A stretch of DNA of 48,226 bases from an uncultured Acidimicrobiales bacterium. Its GTDB lineage: Bacteria > Actinomycetota > Acidimicrobiia > Acidimicrobiales > SZUA-35. The stretch spans positions 1 through 48,226 of the forward strand of contig CALJSB010000087.1 of the NCBI GenBank assembly GCA_937976305.1. The letters run 5' to 3'. This document shows, one piece after another, positions 1-8,343 of this stretch (position 1 is its first letter; each line of letters begins with the position of its first letter). The notes under the pieces were generated by a model. The model saw nothing but the letters and a program-made list of their open reading frames with translations, did not search any database and had not been told where the DNA came from. The translations under genes were made by a program, and so were the position numbers.

Positions 1-150
1 ACCTACGCCGGAGCCAAAAAGCCCGAGGCCGTACAGAAGCCAGTCGAGGCGAGCCAGTCAACCGAGTCGGCCCAGTCGGTCGAGGCCACGATCGAGCGCA
101 AGTCGTCCGCCGACGTGCTCAAACCCAAACCCCTCGTCCTCGCCAGCTAA
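1..150 (+). CDS. 3' end of an unidentified gene (partial)
   Basis: Frame 1 is open from the window edge to a TAA at 148-150, giving 49 residues. The tail is hydrophilic and of low complexity: lysine, proline, glutamate and serine dominate, with runs such as KKPEAVQKP and SQSTESAQS, and it ends in KPKPLVLAS. This looks like a disordered C-terminal extension. Codon use (third-position G/C) fits the neighbours, so I take it as real coding sequence, but no domain is visible and I cannot name the protein. It is convergent with the hydrolase gene that ends at 332. Confidence 0.5.
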   Translation, partial: TYAGAKKPEAVQKPVEASQSTESAQSVEATIERKSSADVLKPKPLVLAS

Positions 151-155
151 CCCCT

Positions 156-310
156 CCCCAAAACCGTTCTGGAGCCCGCTACGGCTCCACCCCAAAACCG
201 TTCTGGAGGCGCCCACCGGCGTTTCCGCCGGCTGACGCCTCCAGTTCGAAATCACGCCCCGGTTCTGGAGCTCCCAGCCGGCGTTTCAGACGGTGGGAGA
301 CTCCAGTTCG
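156..310. repeat. cluster of three short hairpin repeats between convergent genes
   Basis: Three imperfect copies of a roughly 50-base palindromic element lie in tandem between two convergent genes. Each starts with a C-rich stretch followed by TTCTGGAG. Copy 1 (156-190) pairs GGAGCC with GGCTCC. Copy 2 (about 191-250) has a 9-bp outer stem CTGGAGGCG (203-211) / CGCCTCCAG (236-244) and an inner CCGGC/GCCGG stem. Copy 3 (about 256-310) pairs CTGGAG (265-270) with CTCCAG (301-306) and CTCCCA with TGGGAG. Copies 2 and 3 share CCGGCGTTTC in the loop side. A fourth copy is at 2731-2775. They may act as bidirectional terminators, though no clear T-run follows these three. Confidence 0.7.
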
Positions 311-331
311 GGAGTGGTTGGTTGTGTGGAG

Positions 332-2539
332 CTAGCGGCTCGGGTGCGCCAACGTTCCGGTGCCTTGCACCGCTGCGCCGTCGCCGTCGTCCGCAACAGC
401 TCCATCTTCGCCCGCAAGACCGGCGAGCTGAGCGAAGAACTCGTCGATCGGAGGTAGCGGCGGGATGTTTGGCAACGTGCCGACGTAGGTGATCGTTGGC
501 AGATCAGCGACACACGACGTGTCGAGGTCTGCGTTCGGATTGGCCACAAACTGACCGATCACCGACTGCGGACACGGTCCGGAGAAGGCCACGACGTGGG
601 CCAGGTTCGGGAAGAACACCAGCTCAGCGTTTGGCAAGCGGCTCGCGGTGAGCTCGCTCCACTCCGGCACGGTCTGTGAGTCGTTGTCGGTGTAGGTCAC
701 GAGTGTCCTGATGTCGCTCGTGATCGGTTCGTTGACAATCGGATCCTCGGGCGCAATGTCGACGATCGGGCAACGGAACGCCAAGCTGGCTGTCACCATG
801 CTTGAAGCGAACGCCTCGATCGTGGCCCCCCACGGTTCACCGTCATAGGACGTTGCACCCGTTGCGAACGGGAACTCCTCAGCACACACGACGGTGTCGA
901 AGAATCCGTCCGAGAACTGCGATGCTGGACCCGGGATGCCGAGACGAAGCTGCGTGAGCGCAGCGTTCTGCTCGGGCAGTGGGAGACCGATGAGGTCAAA
1001 CATCACGGCCCGGAGGAACAGCTGAATGCCCTCGGCTCGAACTGCAGGGTTGTCGTCAGCGGCAGCATGCACCGCGGCCGCAAGGAAGCGGTTGTTCTGC
1101 TGCTGGTTGAGGATTTGCAGCAACAGGAAGCCGTCGAACGGAACACCCTCGATACCGAAGAGGAACTCCGCCTCGGTGCCGACGGCGATGACCGGTTCGG
1201 CATTCAAGTTGTCGACAGCGGCGATGATGTCGGTCCGCAGATCGGGAATATCAGCCGAGCAGGCGGCGTCAGCGTCGCATCGAGCGGCGATGGCATCGAG
1301 CTGCTTGAGGAAGCCGATTCCTTGATCGCCGCCACCGGCCACGTTGACCTCAGGTGGGAACACCGAGTCGAGCACGACAGAGCGAACGCCCTCGGGGCGA
1401 TCCCGCATGATCGTGAGACCCACGTTTGTGCCGTAGGAGCCACCGAAGAGGTTCCATTCGCTGATACCGAGCGCTACTCGCAGGTCAGCAACATCGGCTG
1501 CGTTCTCCGGTGTGGTGAACCCATTGATGTTGACGCCCTCGGCGTCGAGACGGTCGAAGCAGCGCTCGACGATCGACTGCTGGAACGCAAGCGCTTCCTC
1601 AGCAGACAGGATCACCGGAGGTGGCTCGGTGAGCTGACGCTCGGTGGTGCAGACGAGGTTGGGCTGGGAGTAACCCGTGCCTCGCTGATCGATGTAGATC
1701 ACGTCACGACCGCCGGCGATGGCCACCATGCCGAACTCGTGGCGCAGGCCGAGCAAGTTGATCGGAGCTCCACCGGGCCCACCTTCGAGGTAGACGAGCG
1801 GATCGGCTGATGAACCATCGCCGAGAACGATGGCGAAGGCAACGCTGATGAGCCGTGAACCGTCGACGTCGCGGTCTTCCGGAACGGACAGGAAGCCACA
1901 GATCGTGCCGGGCACGATGGCTGCGTCGAACGGGCACAGATTGAAGGTGACGTAGTCGCTCGGGTGGCTGTCGGCGCCCAGTGCCTTGAAGTTCACGCAC
2001 GGCACAGCGATGCTGTTTGGCTCGCTCTCGGTGACGCCGGCGTGGACGATCTTGACCGCTACGGCGGGTCGATCGAGCTCGACGCTCGGCAGGTTGAACG
2101 GCGCAGCCGGCGTGAGGTCGGGGAGGTCGGGTGTCGGAACCGTGGTGGCGATCACATCGCCAGCGGCATCGAGGAACTCAACCTTGATCTGCTCTTCGAA
2201 CTGCGTGAGTCGGAACGTTCCGTCGAACTCGTCCTCGAGGTGAGCGAGGTCGCCGGTAATACCGCTCGCAACAACCGTGCCGCTGAGGGGTTCTGCCAGC
2301 GGGATGACCGCCGACTCGTCGCGCTCGACGACGCGTCCGTTTGGCCAGACGGCCGGAATCTTGACGAGCTTGGTGCCGAGTTCGACCTCGCAGCTTGGCG
2401 CTTCTGGAGGGGGCGCGTCGCTCGGAGGGGCATCTTCTTGGGCGCTTGCTGGTGAGAATCCTGTGATGAGGGTCGCGACAAGTATTGCTGCGATCCCAAC
2501 CGAGAGCTTCCGCCAGCGATGACTGAAGGGTGTCATCAC
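332..2539 (-). CDS. secreted alpha/beta hydrolase, TAP-like (tripeptidyl aminopeptidase type)
   Basis: A 735-residue exported hydrolase. The N-terminus (RRK-type basic start, hydrophobic VGIAAILVATLITGF, then ASAQE) is a Sec signal peptide. Residues about 35-200 form an N-terminal extension not found in minimal TAP enzymes. The catalytic part has the oxyanion motif EGGPGG, the strand motif YIDQRGTGYSQPN, and the nucleophile elbow GGSYGT followed by LDSVFPP, all typical of proline iminopeptidase/TAP-like peptidases. Near the end TYTDNDSQTVPEW supplies the acid and NLAHVV the histidine. Substrate is unknown; release of N-terminal peptides or hydrolysis of esters outside the cell is inferred. 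The start is GTG immediately followed by ATG (2536), so either may be used. It is a close paralogue of the gene at 2792-4939. Confidence 0.88.
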   Translation of the reverse strand: MMTPFSHRWRKLSVGIAAILVATLITGFSPASAQEDAPPSDAPPPEAPSCEVELGTKLVKIPAVWPNGRVVERDESAVIPLAEPLSGTVVASGITGDLAHLEDEFDGTFRLTQFEEQIKVEFLDAAGDVIATTVPTPDLPDLTPAAPFNLPSVELDRPAVAVKIVHAGVTESEPNSIAVPCVNFKALGADSHPSDYVTFNLCPFDAAIVPGTICGFLSVPEDRDVDGSRLISVAFAIVLGDGSSADPLVYLEGGPGGAPINLLGLRHEFGMVAIAGGRDVIYIDQRGTGYSQPNLVCTTERQLTEPPPVILSAEEALAFQQSIVERCFDRLDAEGVNINGFTTPENAADVADLRVALGISEWNLFGGSYGTNVGLTIMRDRPEGVRSVVLDSVFPPEVNVAGGGDQGIGFLKQLDAIAARCDADAACSADIPDLRTDIIAAVDNLNAEPVIAVGTEAEFLFGIEGVPFDGFLLLQILNQQQNNRFLAAAVHAAADDNPAVRAEGIQLFLRAVMFDLIGLPLPEQNAALTQLRLGIPGPASQFSDGFFDTVVCAEEFPFATGATSYDGEPWGATIEAFASSMVTASLAFRCPIVDIAPEDPIVNEPITSDIRTLVTYTDNDSQTVPEWSELTASRLPNAELVFFPNLAHVVAFSGPCPQSVIGQFVANPNADLDTSCVADLPTITYVGTLPNIPPLPPIDEFFAQLAGLAGEDGAVADDGDGAAVQGTGTLAHPSR

Positions 2540-2682
2540 ATCTCGTTTCTGATTGTGTGTTCCGCGGGCGCGTCACACGCTTGTGGTCATTGCTGGACGC
2601 TCCCAATCGGCCCAATACTGGAGCCTGCCTGACGTCCGCCACGGAACGTAGTCGGTCGCTTCGCGGTGTGCGAGCCTCTCCG

Positions 2683-2711
2683 CAAAACTCTTGAATCTCC
2701 TTCAAGTTTTG
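2683..2711. promoter_or_regulatory. A/T-rich inverted repeat upstream of the hydrolase gene
   Basis: CAAAACTCTTGAA at 2683-2695 faces TTCAAGTTTTG at 2701-2711, an 11-bp inverted repeat with one unpaired C and a 5-base spacer. It lies about 145 bp upstream of the start of the minus-strand hydrolase and just beyond the terminator of the preceding gene. The A/T richness stands out in this GC-rich DNA. It could be an operator or a second weak hairpin; the sequence alone does not decide. Confidence 0.35.
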
Positions 2712-2730
2712 ACGATCGACATGCCAAAAT

Positions 2731-2770
2731 TGGAGTCTCCAGTCACCCAAACGGGGGACTGGAGACTCCA
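2731..2770 (-). terminator. intrinsic terminator downstream of the second hydrolase
   Basis: A perfect 14-bp stem (2731-2744 with 2757-2770) encloses a 12-base loop that itself contains CCC/GGG. Read on the minus strand the hairpin follows the hydrolase stop codon by about 20 bases and is itself followed by ATTTTGG, a short T-run. This is a good rho-independent terminator. Its flank (GGTTCTGGAG on the minus strand) and loop match the hairpin repeats at 156-310, so it is also the fourth copy of that element. Confidence 0.75.
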
Positions 2771-2791
2771 GAACCGAGACGCGATGGATGG

Positions 2792-4939
2792 TTACGTCGG
2801 GCTGGGCCCCTCTTCGAGCTGGGCGAAGAACTCATCGATCGGCGGGAACGGCGGAATGTCTGGCAACGTGCCGCTGTAGGAGATCGGCGGCAGGTCGTCG
2901 ATGCACGATGTGTCGAGGTCGCTGCCTGGCGCACTGATGAATTGTCCAACGACCGCGTGCGGACATGGGTTGGCAAATGTCACCACGTGATTGAGGTTGG
3001 GGAAGAAGACCAAGTCGGCATTGGTCAACCTGCTGGCTGCCAGCTCGCTCCACTCAGGAACGGTCTGCCAGTCGTTGTCGGTGTAGGTCACCAACGTCGG
3101 GATGTCGCTCGTGATCGGTTCACTCACGATCGGATCTGCTGGAGCGACGTCGGACGCTTCGCACACGGCTTCGTAGAAGGGTGTCACGAGATGTTCTGCG
3201 AAGGTCTCGATCTCTTCCGGCCAACTGGGTCCGTCGTATGTGGTTGCCGGGTTGGGGTGGCCGAGTTCTTCAGCACACAGGACCGTGTTGTTGAAGCCTT
3301 CTGAGAACCCATTGGCGGGCCCCGGTACACCGAATCGGAGCTGAGCCAACATCACTTCCTGTTCGGGCAGCGGCAGCCCGATGACAAAGAGCATCGTGGC
3401 CCGGAAGTAGTTGTGCAGCGCCTCGGATCGAACGCGTGGGTCGTCGCTGGCCAACGCGTGGGTCGTCGCTGCGAAGTTCGGGTTGGCGAAGTCGAACGTC
3501 GTGATGTGGAGCCATTCGTGGCCGTCGACAAACAACTCCGGCACGCCGGCCAAGAACTCCACGGCAGTGCCAGTGACCACGACTGGTTCGGCATCCAGAT
3601 TCCTCTCGGCATCGATGATGTCCTGGCGTAGATCGGGGATCTCGCTGCTGCACCCGGGGTCGGATTCGCATCGCTCGACGATGGCGTCGAGGGCCTTGAG
3701 AAAACCGATGGCTTGGTCGTCTTGACCACCGGGGACGACCACGCCGACCTCGGGCGGGAACACCGAGTCGAGCACGACCGAACGGATGCCCTCGGGACGA
3801 TCGCGCATGATCGAGAGCCCGAGATTGGTGCCGTAGGAGCCGCCGAAGAGGTTCCACTCCCCGATGCCGAGGGCAATGCGCAAGTCGGCGACATCGTCCG
3901 CATTCTCTGGCGTCGTGTAGGCGTCAATGTCGACACCTTCGGCACGAAGGTCGTCGAAACACGACTGGGTGAGCTCGACATCAAAGGCAAACGGATCGTC
4001 AGGACTCGGGAACGGCGGTGGCGGACCGGCCATGAGTCGTTCGGTAACGCACGTGAGGTTTGGTTGCGACAGGCCCGTGCCACGCTGATCGACGTAGATC
4101 ACGTCGCGTCCATCAGCGATCGGTGCCATGGCCAACTCGTGAGCAATCGGACTGAACGTGACTGAGCCGAAACCGGGGCCACCTTCGAGGTAGACAAGCG
4201 GATCAACGTGCGATCCATCGCCGGGCACGACCGCAAAGGCCACGCTGATCAGACGAGAGTGGGCGTCTGATCGGTCCTCTGGCACAGAGAAGAATCCGCA
4301 GTGCGTTTCGAACGGGCTCGGATAGTCAGCTGGGCAGAGCGACATTTCGACGAACTCGCTCGGATGGCTGTCTGGGCCAAGCTCCTTGAAGTTCACGCAG
4401 GGCACGCCGATGCTGTTTGGCTCGCCCTCGGTCACACCGGCGTGCACGATCTTCACGGCGACCGCCGGGCGATCGAGATCGACGCTCGGCAGGTTGAACG
4501 CTGCGTAGGGCGCTAGGTCGGGAAGGTCTGGCGTAGCAGGGGTCTCCGCGATCACCTCGCCGTCGTCGTCGAGGAACTGCACGTTGATTTGCTCTTCAAA
4601 CTGGGTCAGCCGGAAGCTGAAGTCGAGCTGATCTTCGAGGTGGGCCAAGTCGCCGGTGACACCGCTGGCCACAACACGGCCGTGCAGCGGCTGGTCGAGT
4701 CGGATCACTTTCGACTCGTGACGATCGACGATGCGACCGTCTGGCCAGACAGCCGGGATCATCACCAGTTTCTTGTCGAGCGAAACGTCGCACGACAGAT
4801 CTTCTGAGCTCATCGGTGCGTCGGTCGCAGGTTCGTCAGTTTGGGCGTCAGCCGGGGGAGCGGTGAGGGTCAGGGTCGCGAGCAACATGAATGCAGCCCC
4901 TGCCATCAACGTCCGCCGGACGCGACTGAGATAGGTCAT
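2792..4939 (-). CDS. secreted alpha/beta hydrolase, TAP-like, paralogue of the neighbouring gene
   Basis: A 715-residue exported hydrolase co-linear with the product of 332-2539 along its whole length. Signal peptide: RRTLMAGAAFMLLATLTLTAPPADAQT. Motifs: EGGPGFGS (oxyanion), YVDQRGTGLSQPN, GGSYGTN (nucleophile serine), TYTDNDWQTVPEW (acid) and NLNHVV (histidine). The ATG at 4939 is preceded by a strong AGGAGG ribosome-binding site at about 4943-4949, unlike many genes here. A 19-base direct repeat (3431-3449 and 3453-3471) sits in the gene in two different frames. The pair looks like a tandem duplication with later divergence; the first copy has its own promoter region and this one ends in a terminator, so they are probably separate units. 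Confidence 0.88.
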   Translation of the reverse strand: MTYLSRVRRTLMAGAAFMLLATLTLTAPPADAQTDEPATDAPMSSEDLSCDVSLDKKLVMIPAVWPDGRIVDRHESKVIRLDQPLHGRVVASGVTGDLAHLEDQLDFSFRLTQFEEQINVQFLDDDGEVIAETPATPDLPDLAPYAAFNLPSVDLDRPAVAVKIVHAGVTEGEPNSIGVPCVNFKELGPDSHPSEFVEMSLCPADYPSPFETHCGFFSVPEDRSDAHSRLISVAFAVVPGDGSHVDPLVYLEGGPGFGSVTFSPIAHELAMAPIADGRDVIYVDQRGTGLSQPNLTCVTERLMAGPPPPFPSPDDPFAFDVELTQSCFDDLRAEGVDIDAYTTPENADDVADLRIALGIGEWNLFGGSYGTNLGLSIMRDRPEGIRSVVLDSVFPPEVGVVVPGGQDDQAIGFLKALDAIVERCESDPGCSSEIPDLRQDIIDAERNLDAEPVVVTGTAVEFLAGVPELFVDGHEWLHITTFDFANPNFAATTHALASDDPRVRSEALHNYFRATMLFVIGLPLPEQEVMLAQLRFGVPGPANGFSEGFNNTVLCAEELGHPNPATTYDGPSWPEEIETFAEHLVTPFYEAVCEASDVAPADPIVSEPITSDIPTLVTYTDNDWQTVPEWSELAASRLTNADLVFFPNLNHVVTFANPCPHAVVGQFISAPGSDLDTSCIDDLPPISYSGTLPDIPPFPPIDEFFAQLEEGPSPT

Positions 4940-5113
4940 TGGTCCCTCCTAGGAACGTGGAAGCGCGCAGCGGGTGTGGCGCTGGGGCGAACGTAAAGAA
5001 GCCAGCTGACAAACCGCTGACATCAAAACGGGAAATTGGGGGCCGGAAAACGGTGACCGAGGTGAGGCAGGTCAGGTGCGGATAATCATCCGCTCCACTG
5101 AGCGGGCGGTCAT

Positions 5114-5119
5114 TAGACT
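5114..5119 (+). promoter_or_regulatory. -10 box of thrS, leaderless
   Basis: TAGACT ends 6 bases before the GTG start of thrS and no Shine-Dalgarno sequence is present, so transcription probably begins at or next to the start codon. Confidence 0.55.
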
Positions 5120-5125
5120 CGTGCG

Positions 5126-7105
5126 GTGGCTGAGATCTCATTGACCCTTCCTGACGGCTCGCAACGCACCCTTTCCGAGGGTGCGACAACAGCTGATCTC
5201 GCCGCCGACATTGGCAAGCGTCTGGCCAAGGATGCGCTCATCGGCGTGGTTGATGGCGTCGAGGTCGACCTCGACGTACCGCTCGACGACGGGGCGGCCG
5301 TCGAGATCGTCGTGCCCGACTCTGATCGCGGCCTGCACACCATCCGGCACTCGACCGCCCACGTGCTGGCCCAAGCGGTGCTCGAGATGTGGCCCGGTGC
5401 AACCTTCGCCATCGGTCCGCCGATCGAAAACGGCTTCTATTACGACTTCGACCTGCCGGGCGACGCAACGTTCTCCGACGAAGACCTCGATGCGATCGAC
5501 GCCAAGATGCGCGAGATCGTCAAGGCTCGTCAGTCATTCGTACGTTCTGAGTTGCCTGCCGCTGAGGCGCTCGAACTCATGGCCGACCACCAGTACAAGC
5601 AGGCCATCATCGAAGCGGTCACCGGTGGCGACGACGACTCCGAGATGGCCTCAGAGGCCGACGGCGACGTCATCAGCTTCTACCGAAACTCCGACAGCTT
5701 CGTCGACATGTGTGTCGGCCCCCACGTACCCCACACCGGCCACCTCGGCCACTTCAAGCTGATGCGTGTAGCCGGCGCCTATTGGCGGGGCAACGAGAAG
5801 AACAAGATGCTGCAGCGCATCTACGGCACCGCATGGGCCGACAAGAAGCAGCTCGCCACCCACCTGCACAATCTCGAAGAAGCGGCCAAGCGCGACCACC
5901 GCAAGCTGGCGAACGACCTCGACCTGTTGTCGTTCCCCTCCAAGCTCGGCGGCGGTCTCGCGGTGTGGCACCCCAAGGGTGGCATCGTCCGCAAGCTCAT
6001 CGAGGACTACTCGCGAGATCGCCACGAAAAGGGCGGCTACGAGTTCGTCTACACCCCCAATCTCGCCAACGGCAATCTCTTTGAGCAGTCCGGCCACCTC
6101 GCGTGGTACGCCGACGGCATGTACCCGCCGATGGAGATGGACAACGGGACCTACTACCCGAAACCCATGAACTGCCCCATGCACTGCCTCATCTTCGATC
6201 GAGGTCAGCGCAGCTACCGAGAGTTGCCGTTGCGGCTCTTTGAGCTCGGCACCGTCTATCGCTACGAGCGTGCGGGGACCCTGCACGGCCTCATGCGCAT
6301 CCGGGGCTTCACCCAGGACGACAGCCACATCTATTGCACCCAGGAGCAGCTCGGCGACGAGGTGGCCTCGCTGCTCGACTTTGTGATCTCGGTGCTCCAG
6401 GCGTTCGGCTTCGACGACTTCGTGTTCAACCTCTCGACCCGAGACCCCGAGAAGTCCGTCGGCACCGATGACATCTGGGAACTTGCCACCGACGCACTTC
6501 GAGCCGCGCTCGAACGGCATGGTTTGGAATACGCCATCAAGGAAGGCGACGCCGCCTTCTACGGGCCGAAGATCGACGTCGATGTGAAAGACGCCATCGG
6601 CCGCTCATGGCAGCTGTCGACCATCCAGGCCGACTTCCAGCTGCCCGAGCGATTCGAGCTCGAGTATGTCGACGACGACGGTGGTCGCAAGCGTCCGATC
6701 ATGTTGCACCGCGCCCTGCTCGGCTCGGTCGAACGCTTCTTCGGTGTGTTGCTCGAACATCTCGCAGGCAACTTCCCCGTCTGGCTCGCTCCGGTGCAGG
6801 TGTCGATCCTGCCGGTGGCCGAAACCCATCAGGCCTATGCCGACGAGGTTGCCGCCAAGCTGGTGGCGTCCGGCCGTCGTGTCGAGGTGATCGAAGCCAA
6901 CGATCCGCTCGGCAAGCGCATCCGTACCATCAAGATGCAGAAGGTGCCGTACATCCTCGTGGTTGGCGACGACGACGTGGCCAACGGAACCGTCGGAGTG
7001 AACGTGCGTGGGGCCGACAAGCCCGAGCGCGATGTTCCGGTCGACACCTTCGCCGCCCGAGTGGCAACCCAGGACGCTGAGCGGTCGTTCGACCTCGACG
7101 CCTGA
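5126..7105 (+). CDS. thrS: threonine--tRNA ligase
   Basis: A 659-residue class II synthetase that attaches threonine to tRNA(Thr) in the cytoplasm. It has the full layout: TGS domain (1-60), the editing domain with HSTAH and CVGPH, the catalytic core, and the C-terminal anticodon-binding domain (from about 545). The catalytic zinc ligands are all present: Cys in MNCPMHC, His in RAGTLHGLMR and His in IMLHRALLGS. GTG is used as start; an ATG in this frame is not available nearby and the peptide MAEISLTLPDG begins the TGS domain correctly. The stop codon overlaps the ATG of the following HIT gene (TGATG), so the two are translationally coupled, as in the mycobacterial order. Confidence 0.97.
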   Translation: MAEISLTLPDGSQRTLSEGATTADLAADIGKRLAKDALIGVVDGVEVDLDVPLDDGAAVEIVVPDSDRGLHTIRHSTAHVLAQAVLEMWPGATFAIGPPIENGFYYDFDLPGDATFSDEDLDAIDAKMREIVKARQSFVRSELPAAEALELMADHQYKQAIIEAVTGGDDDSEMASEADGDVISFYRNSDSFVDMCVGPHVPHTGHLGHFKLMRVAGAYWRGNEKNKMLQRIYGTAWADKKQLATHLHNLEEAAKRDHRKLANDLDLLSFPSKLGGGLAVWHPKGGIVRKLIEDYSRDRHEKGGYEFVYTPNLANGNLFEQSGHLAWYADGMYPPMEMDNGTYYPKPMNCPMHCLIFDRGQRSYRELPLRLFELGTVYRYERAGTLHGLMRIRGFTQDDSHIYCTQEQLGDEVASLLDFVISVLQAFGFDDFVFNLSTRDPEKSVGTDDIWELATDALRAALERHGLEYAIKEGDAAFYGPKIDVDVKDAIGRSWQLSTIQADFQLPERFELEYVDDDGGRKRPIMLHRALLGSVERFFGVLLEHLAGNFPVWLAPVQVSILPVAETHQAYADEVAAKLVASGRRVEVIEANDPLGKRIRTIKMQKVPYILVVGDDDVANGTVGVNVRGADKPERDVPVDTFAARVATQDAERSFDLDA

Positions 7106-7626
7106 TGGAGCATTTGCGAGCCGGCTGGAAACTTGCCAACTGGCCACTGCTCGGGGCCGACGGCGAACCGCACGCCAACCTCGAACGAGTCGACGGGCTG
7201 AGCCTGTTCGAGACGATCGAGCAGAGCGGCCTGCCAGACGAGCAGACCTACATCGTGTGGCGGGGCGAGAACACCTTCTGCATTCTCAATGTGTTCCCCT
7301 ACACGAGCGGCTCGATCATGGTGCTGCCCACCAAGGCCAGCGCTTCGACGCTCGATCTCGACAACGCCGTGTACGACGAACTGTGGCGCTCGGTCCGGTT
7401 GGCGACCAAGGCGGTCAACGCAGCGTTCGCCCCGCACGGCATCAACGTCGGCCTCAACGAAGGCTCGGCCGGCGGGGGATCAGAGCCCGATCATCTGCAC
7501 GTCCACATCGTTCCTCGCTGGAGTGCAGACACCAACTTCATGACCACCATCGCCGAGGTGAGGATTCTTCCGATGACCCTCGCAGACAGCTGGTCGAAAC
7601 TCCGCAACGCCTGGCCCGACGACTGA
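7105..7626 (+). CDS. HIT-family nucleotide hydrolase/phosphorylase
   Basis: A 173-residue histidine-triad protein. The signature HLHVHIVPRW (HxHxHxx) carries the nucleotidyl-accepting histidine, and the upstream FCILNVFPYTSGSIMVLP is the usual nucleotide-binding strand. Actinobacterial homologues next to thrS and pgsA (Rv2613c in M. tuberculosis) act on Ap4A, so hydrolysis or phosphorolysis of dinucleoside polyphosphates made by synthetases is a reasonable prediction. It overlaps thrS by one base. Length and motifs are complete. Confidence 0.9.
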   Translation: MEHLRAGWKLANWPLLGADGEPHANLERVDGLSLFETIEQSGLPDEQTYIVWRGENTFCILNVFPYTSGSIMVLPTKASASTLDLDNAVYDELWRSVRLATKAVNAAFAPHGINVGLNEGSAGGGSEPDHLHVHIVPRWSADTNFMTTIAEVRILPMTLADSWSKLRNAWPDD

Positions 7627-7640
7627 GCACGCTGCCGCTC

Positions 7641-7646
7641 TATCCT
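7641..7646 (+). promoter_or_regulatory. -10 box upstream of the 7654 gene
   Basis: TATCCT ends 7 bases before the ATG at 7654. GGAG lies within the 7-base gap, but the spacing of the box implies a transcript that starts at the start codon. Confidence 0.5.
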
Positions 7647-7653
7647 GTCGGAG

Positions 7654-8289
7654 ATGGCTGATGACGATTCCACGCCTCGCCAGGCTGCGAAGTCAAAGCG
7701 AAGCAGCGCTGATGATGAGAGCCAGATGACTGGCGAAGCCACAGCCGCCGGATTACCGGCGGCGAAGCAAGCAGGGCCCGATGAGTTGCCTGAAGATCTT
7801 CAGCCGTCGCTGGTTGATCCTGAGGACTACATCTTCCCGAACAACAACCGCCGCCGCATTCCCGGCTTCATCTATCTGGCCATCGCTGCGGGATTGGTTG
7901 TTCTCTACCTCATGCGGGGCGAAGGCGTGCTGGTCAACCAGGGCCTCTTGATGGCGGCGGTGATCCTTGGCGTTGTCGGTGCCTACAGCATCGTGGCCGG
8001 TTGGAACCTCGACGTCGACGAGCGCGATGCCCTCAAGGTGTCGATCAACGAGGTGGGCTTCCCCGTTGGTCATGCCTCCGCGCAGATGGGTTGGCGCGGG
8101 CTGCTGAGCCGCCCAACGTGGCGAATCTTGCTCTATTCATCAGAAGAGCCGCCGCTGAAGCGGGGCTTGGTGTTGGTCGACGGGGTCAACGGCGCCGTCG
8201 TTGAGGCTCTCGTCGAGGACAATCCTGAGGACTGGTCTGACGTTGTCGACGGTGAGCGCATCCCGAAGGGCACGACCACCGACGATTGA
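7654..8289 (+). CDS. uncharacterised membrane protein with two transmembrane helices
   Basis: A 211-residue protein with no family I recognise. Residues 1-65 are hydrophilic and probably disordered and cytoplasmic (many Asp, Ser, Lys and Ala). Two hydrophobic segments follow (about 69-87, IPGFIYLAIAAGLVVLYLM, and about 93-115). The C-terminal 95 residues form a soluble domain with a predicted beta-rich pattern (WRILLYSSEEPPLKRGLVLVDG) and an acidic end. It sits between the HIT gene and pgsA, a place where other Actinobacteria often have a small membrane protein. A link to envelope lipid synthesis is possible from context only. Confidence 0.75.
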   Translation: MADDDSTPRQAAKSKRSSADDESQMTGEATAAGLPAAKQAGPDELPEDLQPSLVDPEDYIFPNNNRRRIPGFIYLAIAAGLVVLYLMRGEGVLVNQGLLMAAVILGVVGAYSIVAGWNLDVDERDALKVSINEVGFPVGHASAQMGWRGLLSRPTWRILLYSSEEPPLKRGLVLVDGVNGAVVEALVEDNPEDWSDVVDGERIPKGTTTDD

Positions 8290-8329
8290 GGCCTCAGGCC
8301 TCGACGATCGCCTGAGTGCTTGCAACTGC

Positions 8330-8335
8330 TAGCAT
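8330..8335 (+). promoter_or_regulatory. -10 box of pgsA, leaderless
   Basis: TAGCAT ends 8 bases before the ATG at 8344. A TTG in the same frame at 8320 lies upstream of this box and would fall outside a transcript starting from it, so 8344 is preferred. Confidence 0.5.
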
Positions 8336-8343
8336 CGAGGGCC

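Noticed and set aside
1067..1810. 247-codon open frame on the plus strand inside the first hydrolase gene
   Set aside because: It is exactly antisense to a gene with clear hydrolase motifs and signal peptide, has no domain, and arises from the high third-position GC that keeps the complementary frame open.
3431..3471. 19-bp direct repeat inside the second hydrolase as a mobile-element scar
   Set aside because: The copies are 22 bp apart and in different frames, and the protein is uninterrupted; probably a small slip duplication or chance in GC-rich codons.
5651..6520. 289-codon minus-strand open frame inside thrS
   Set aside because: Antisense shadow of a fully conserved synthetase; no motif, no promoter or ribosome-binding site.
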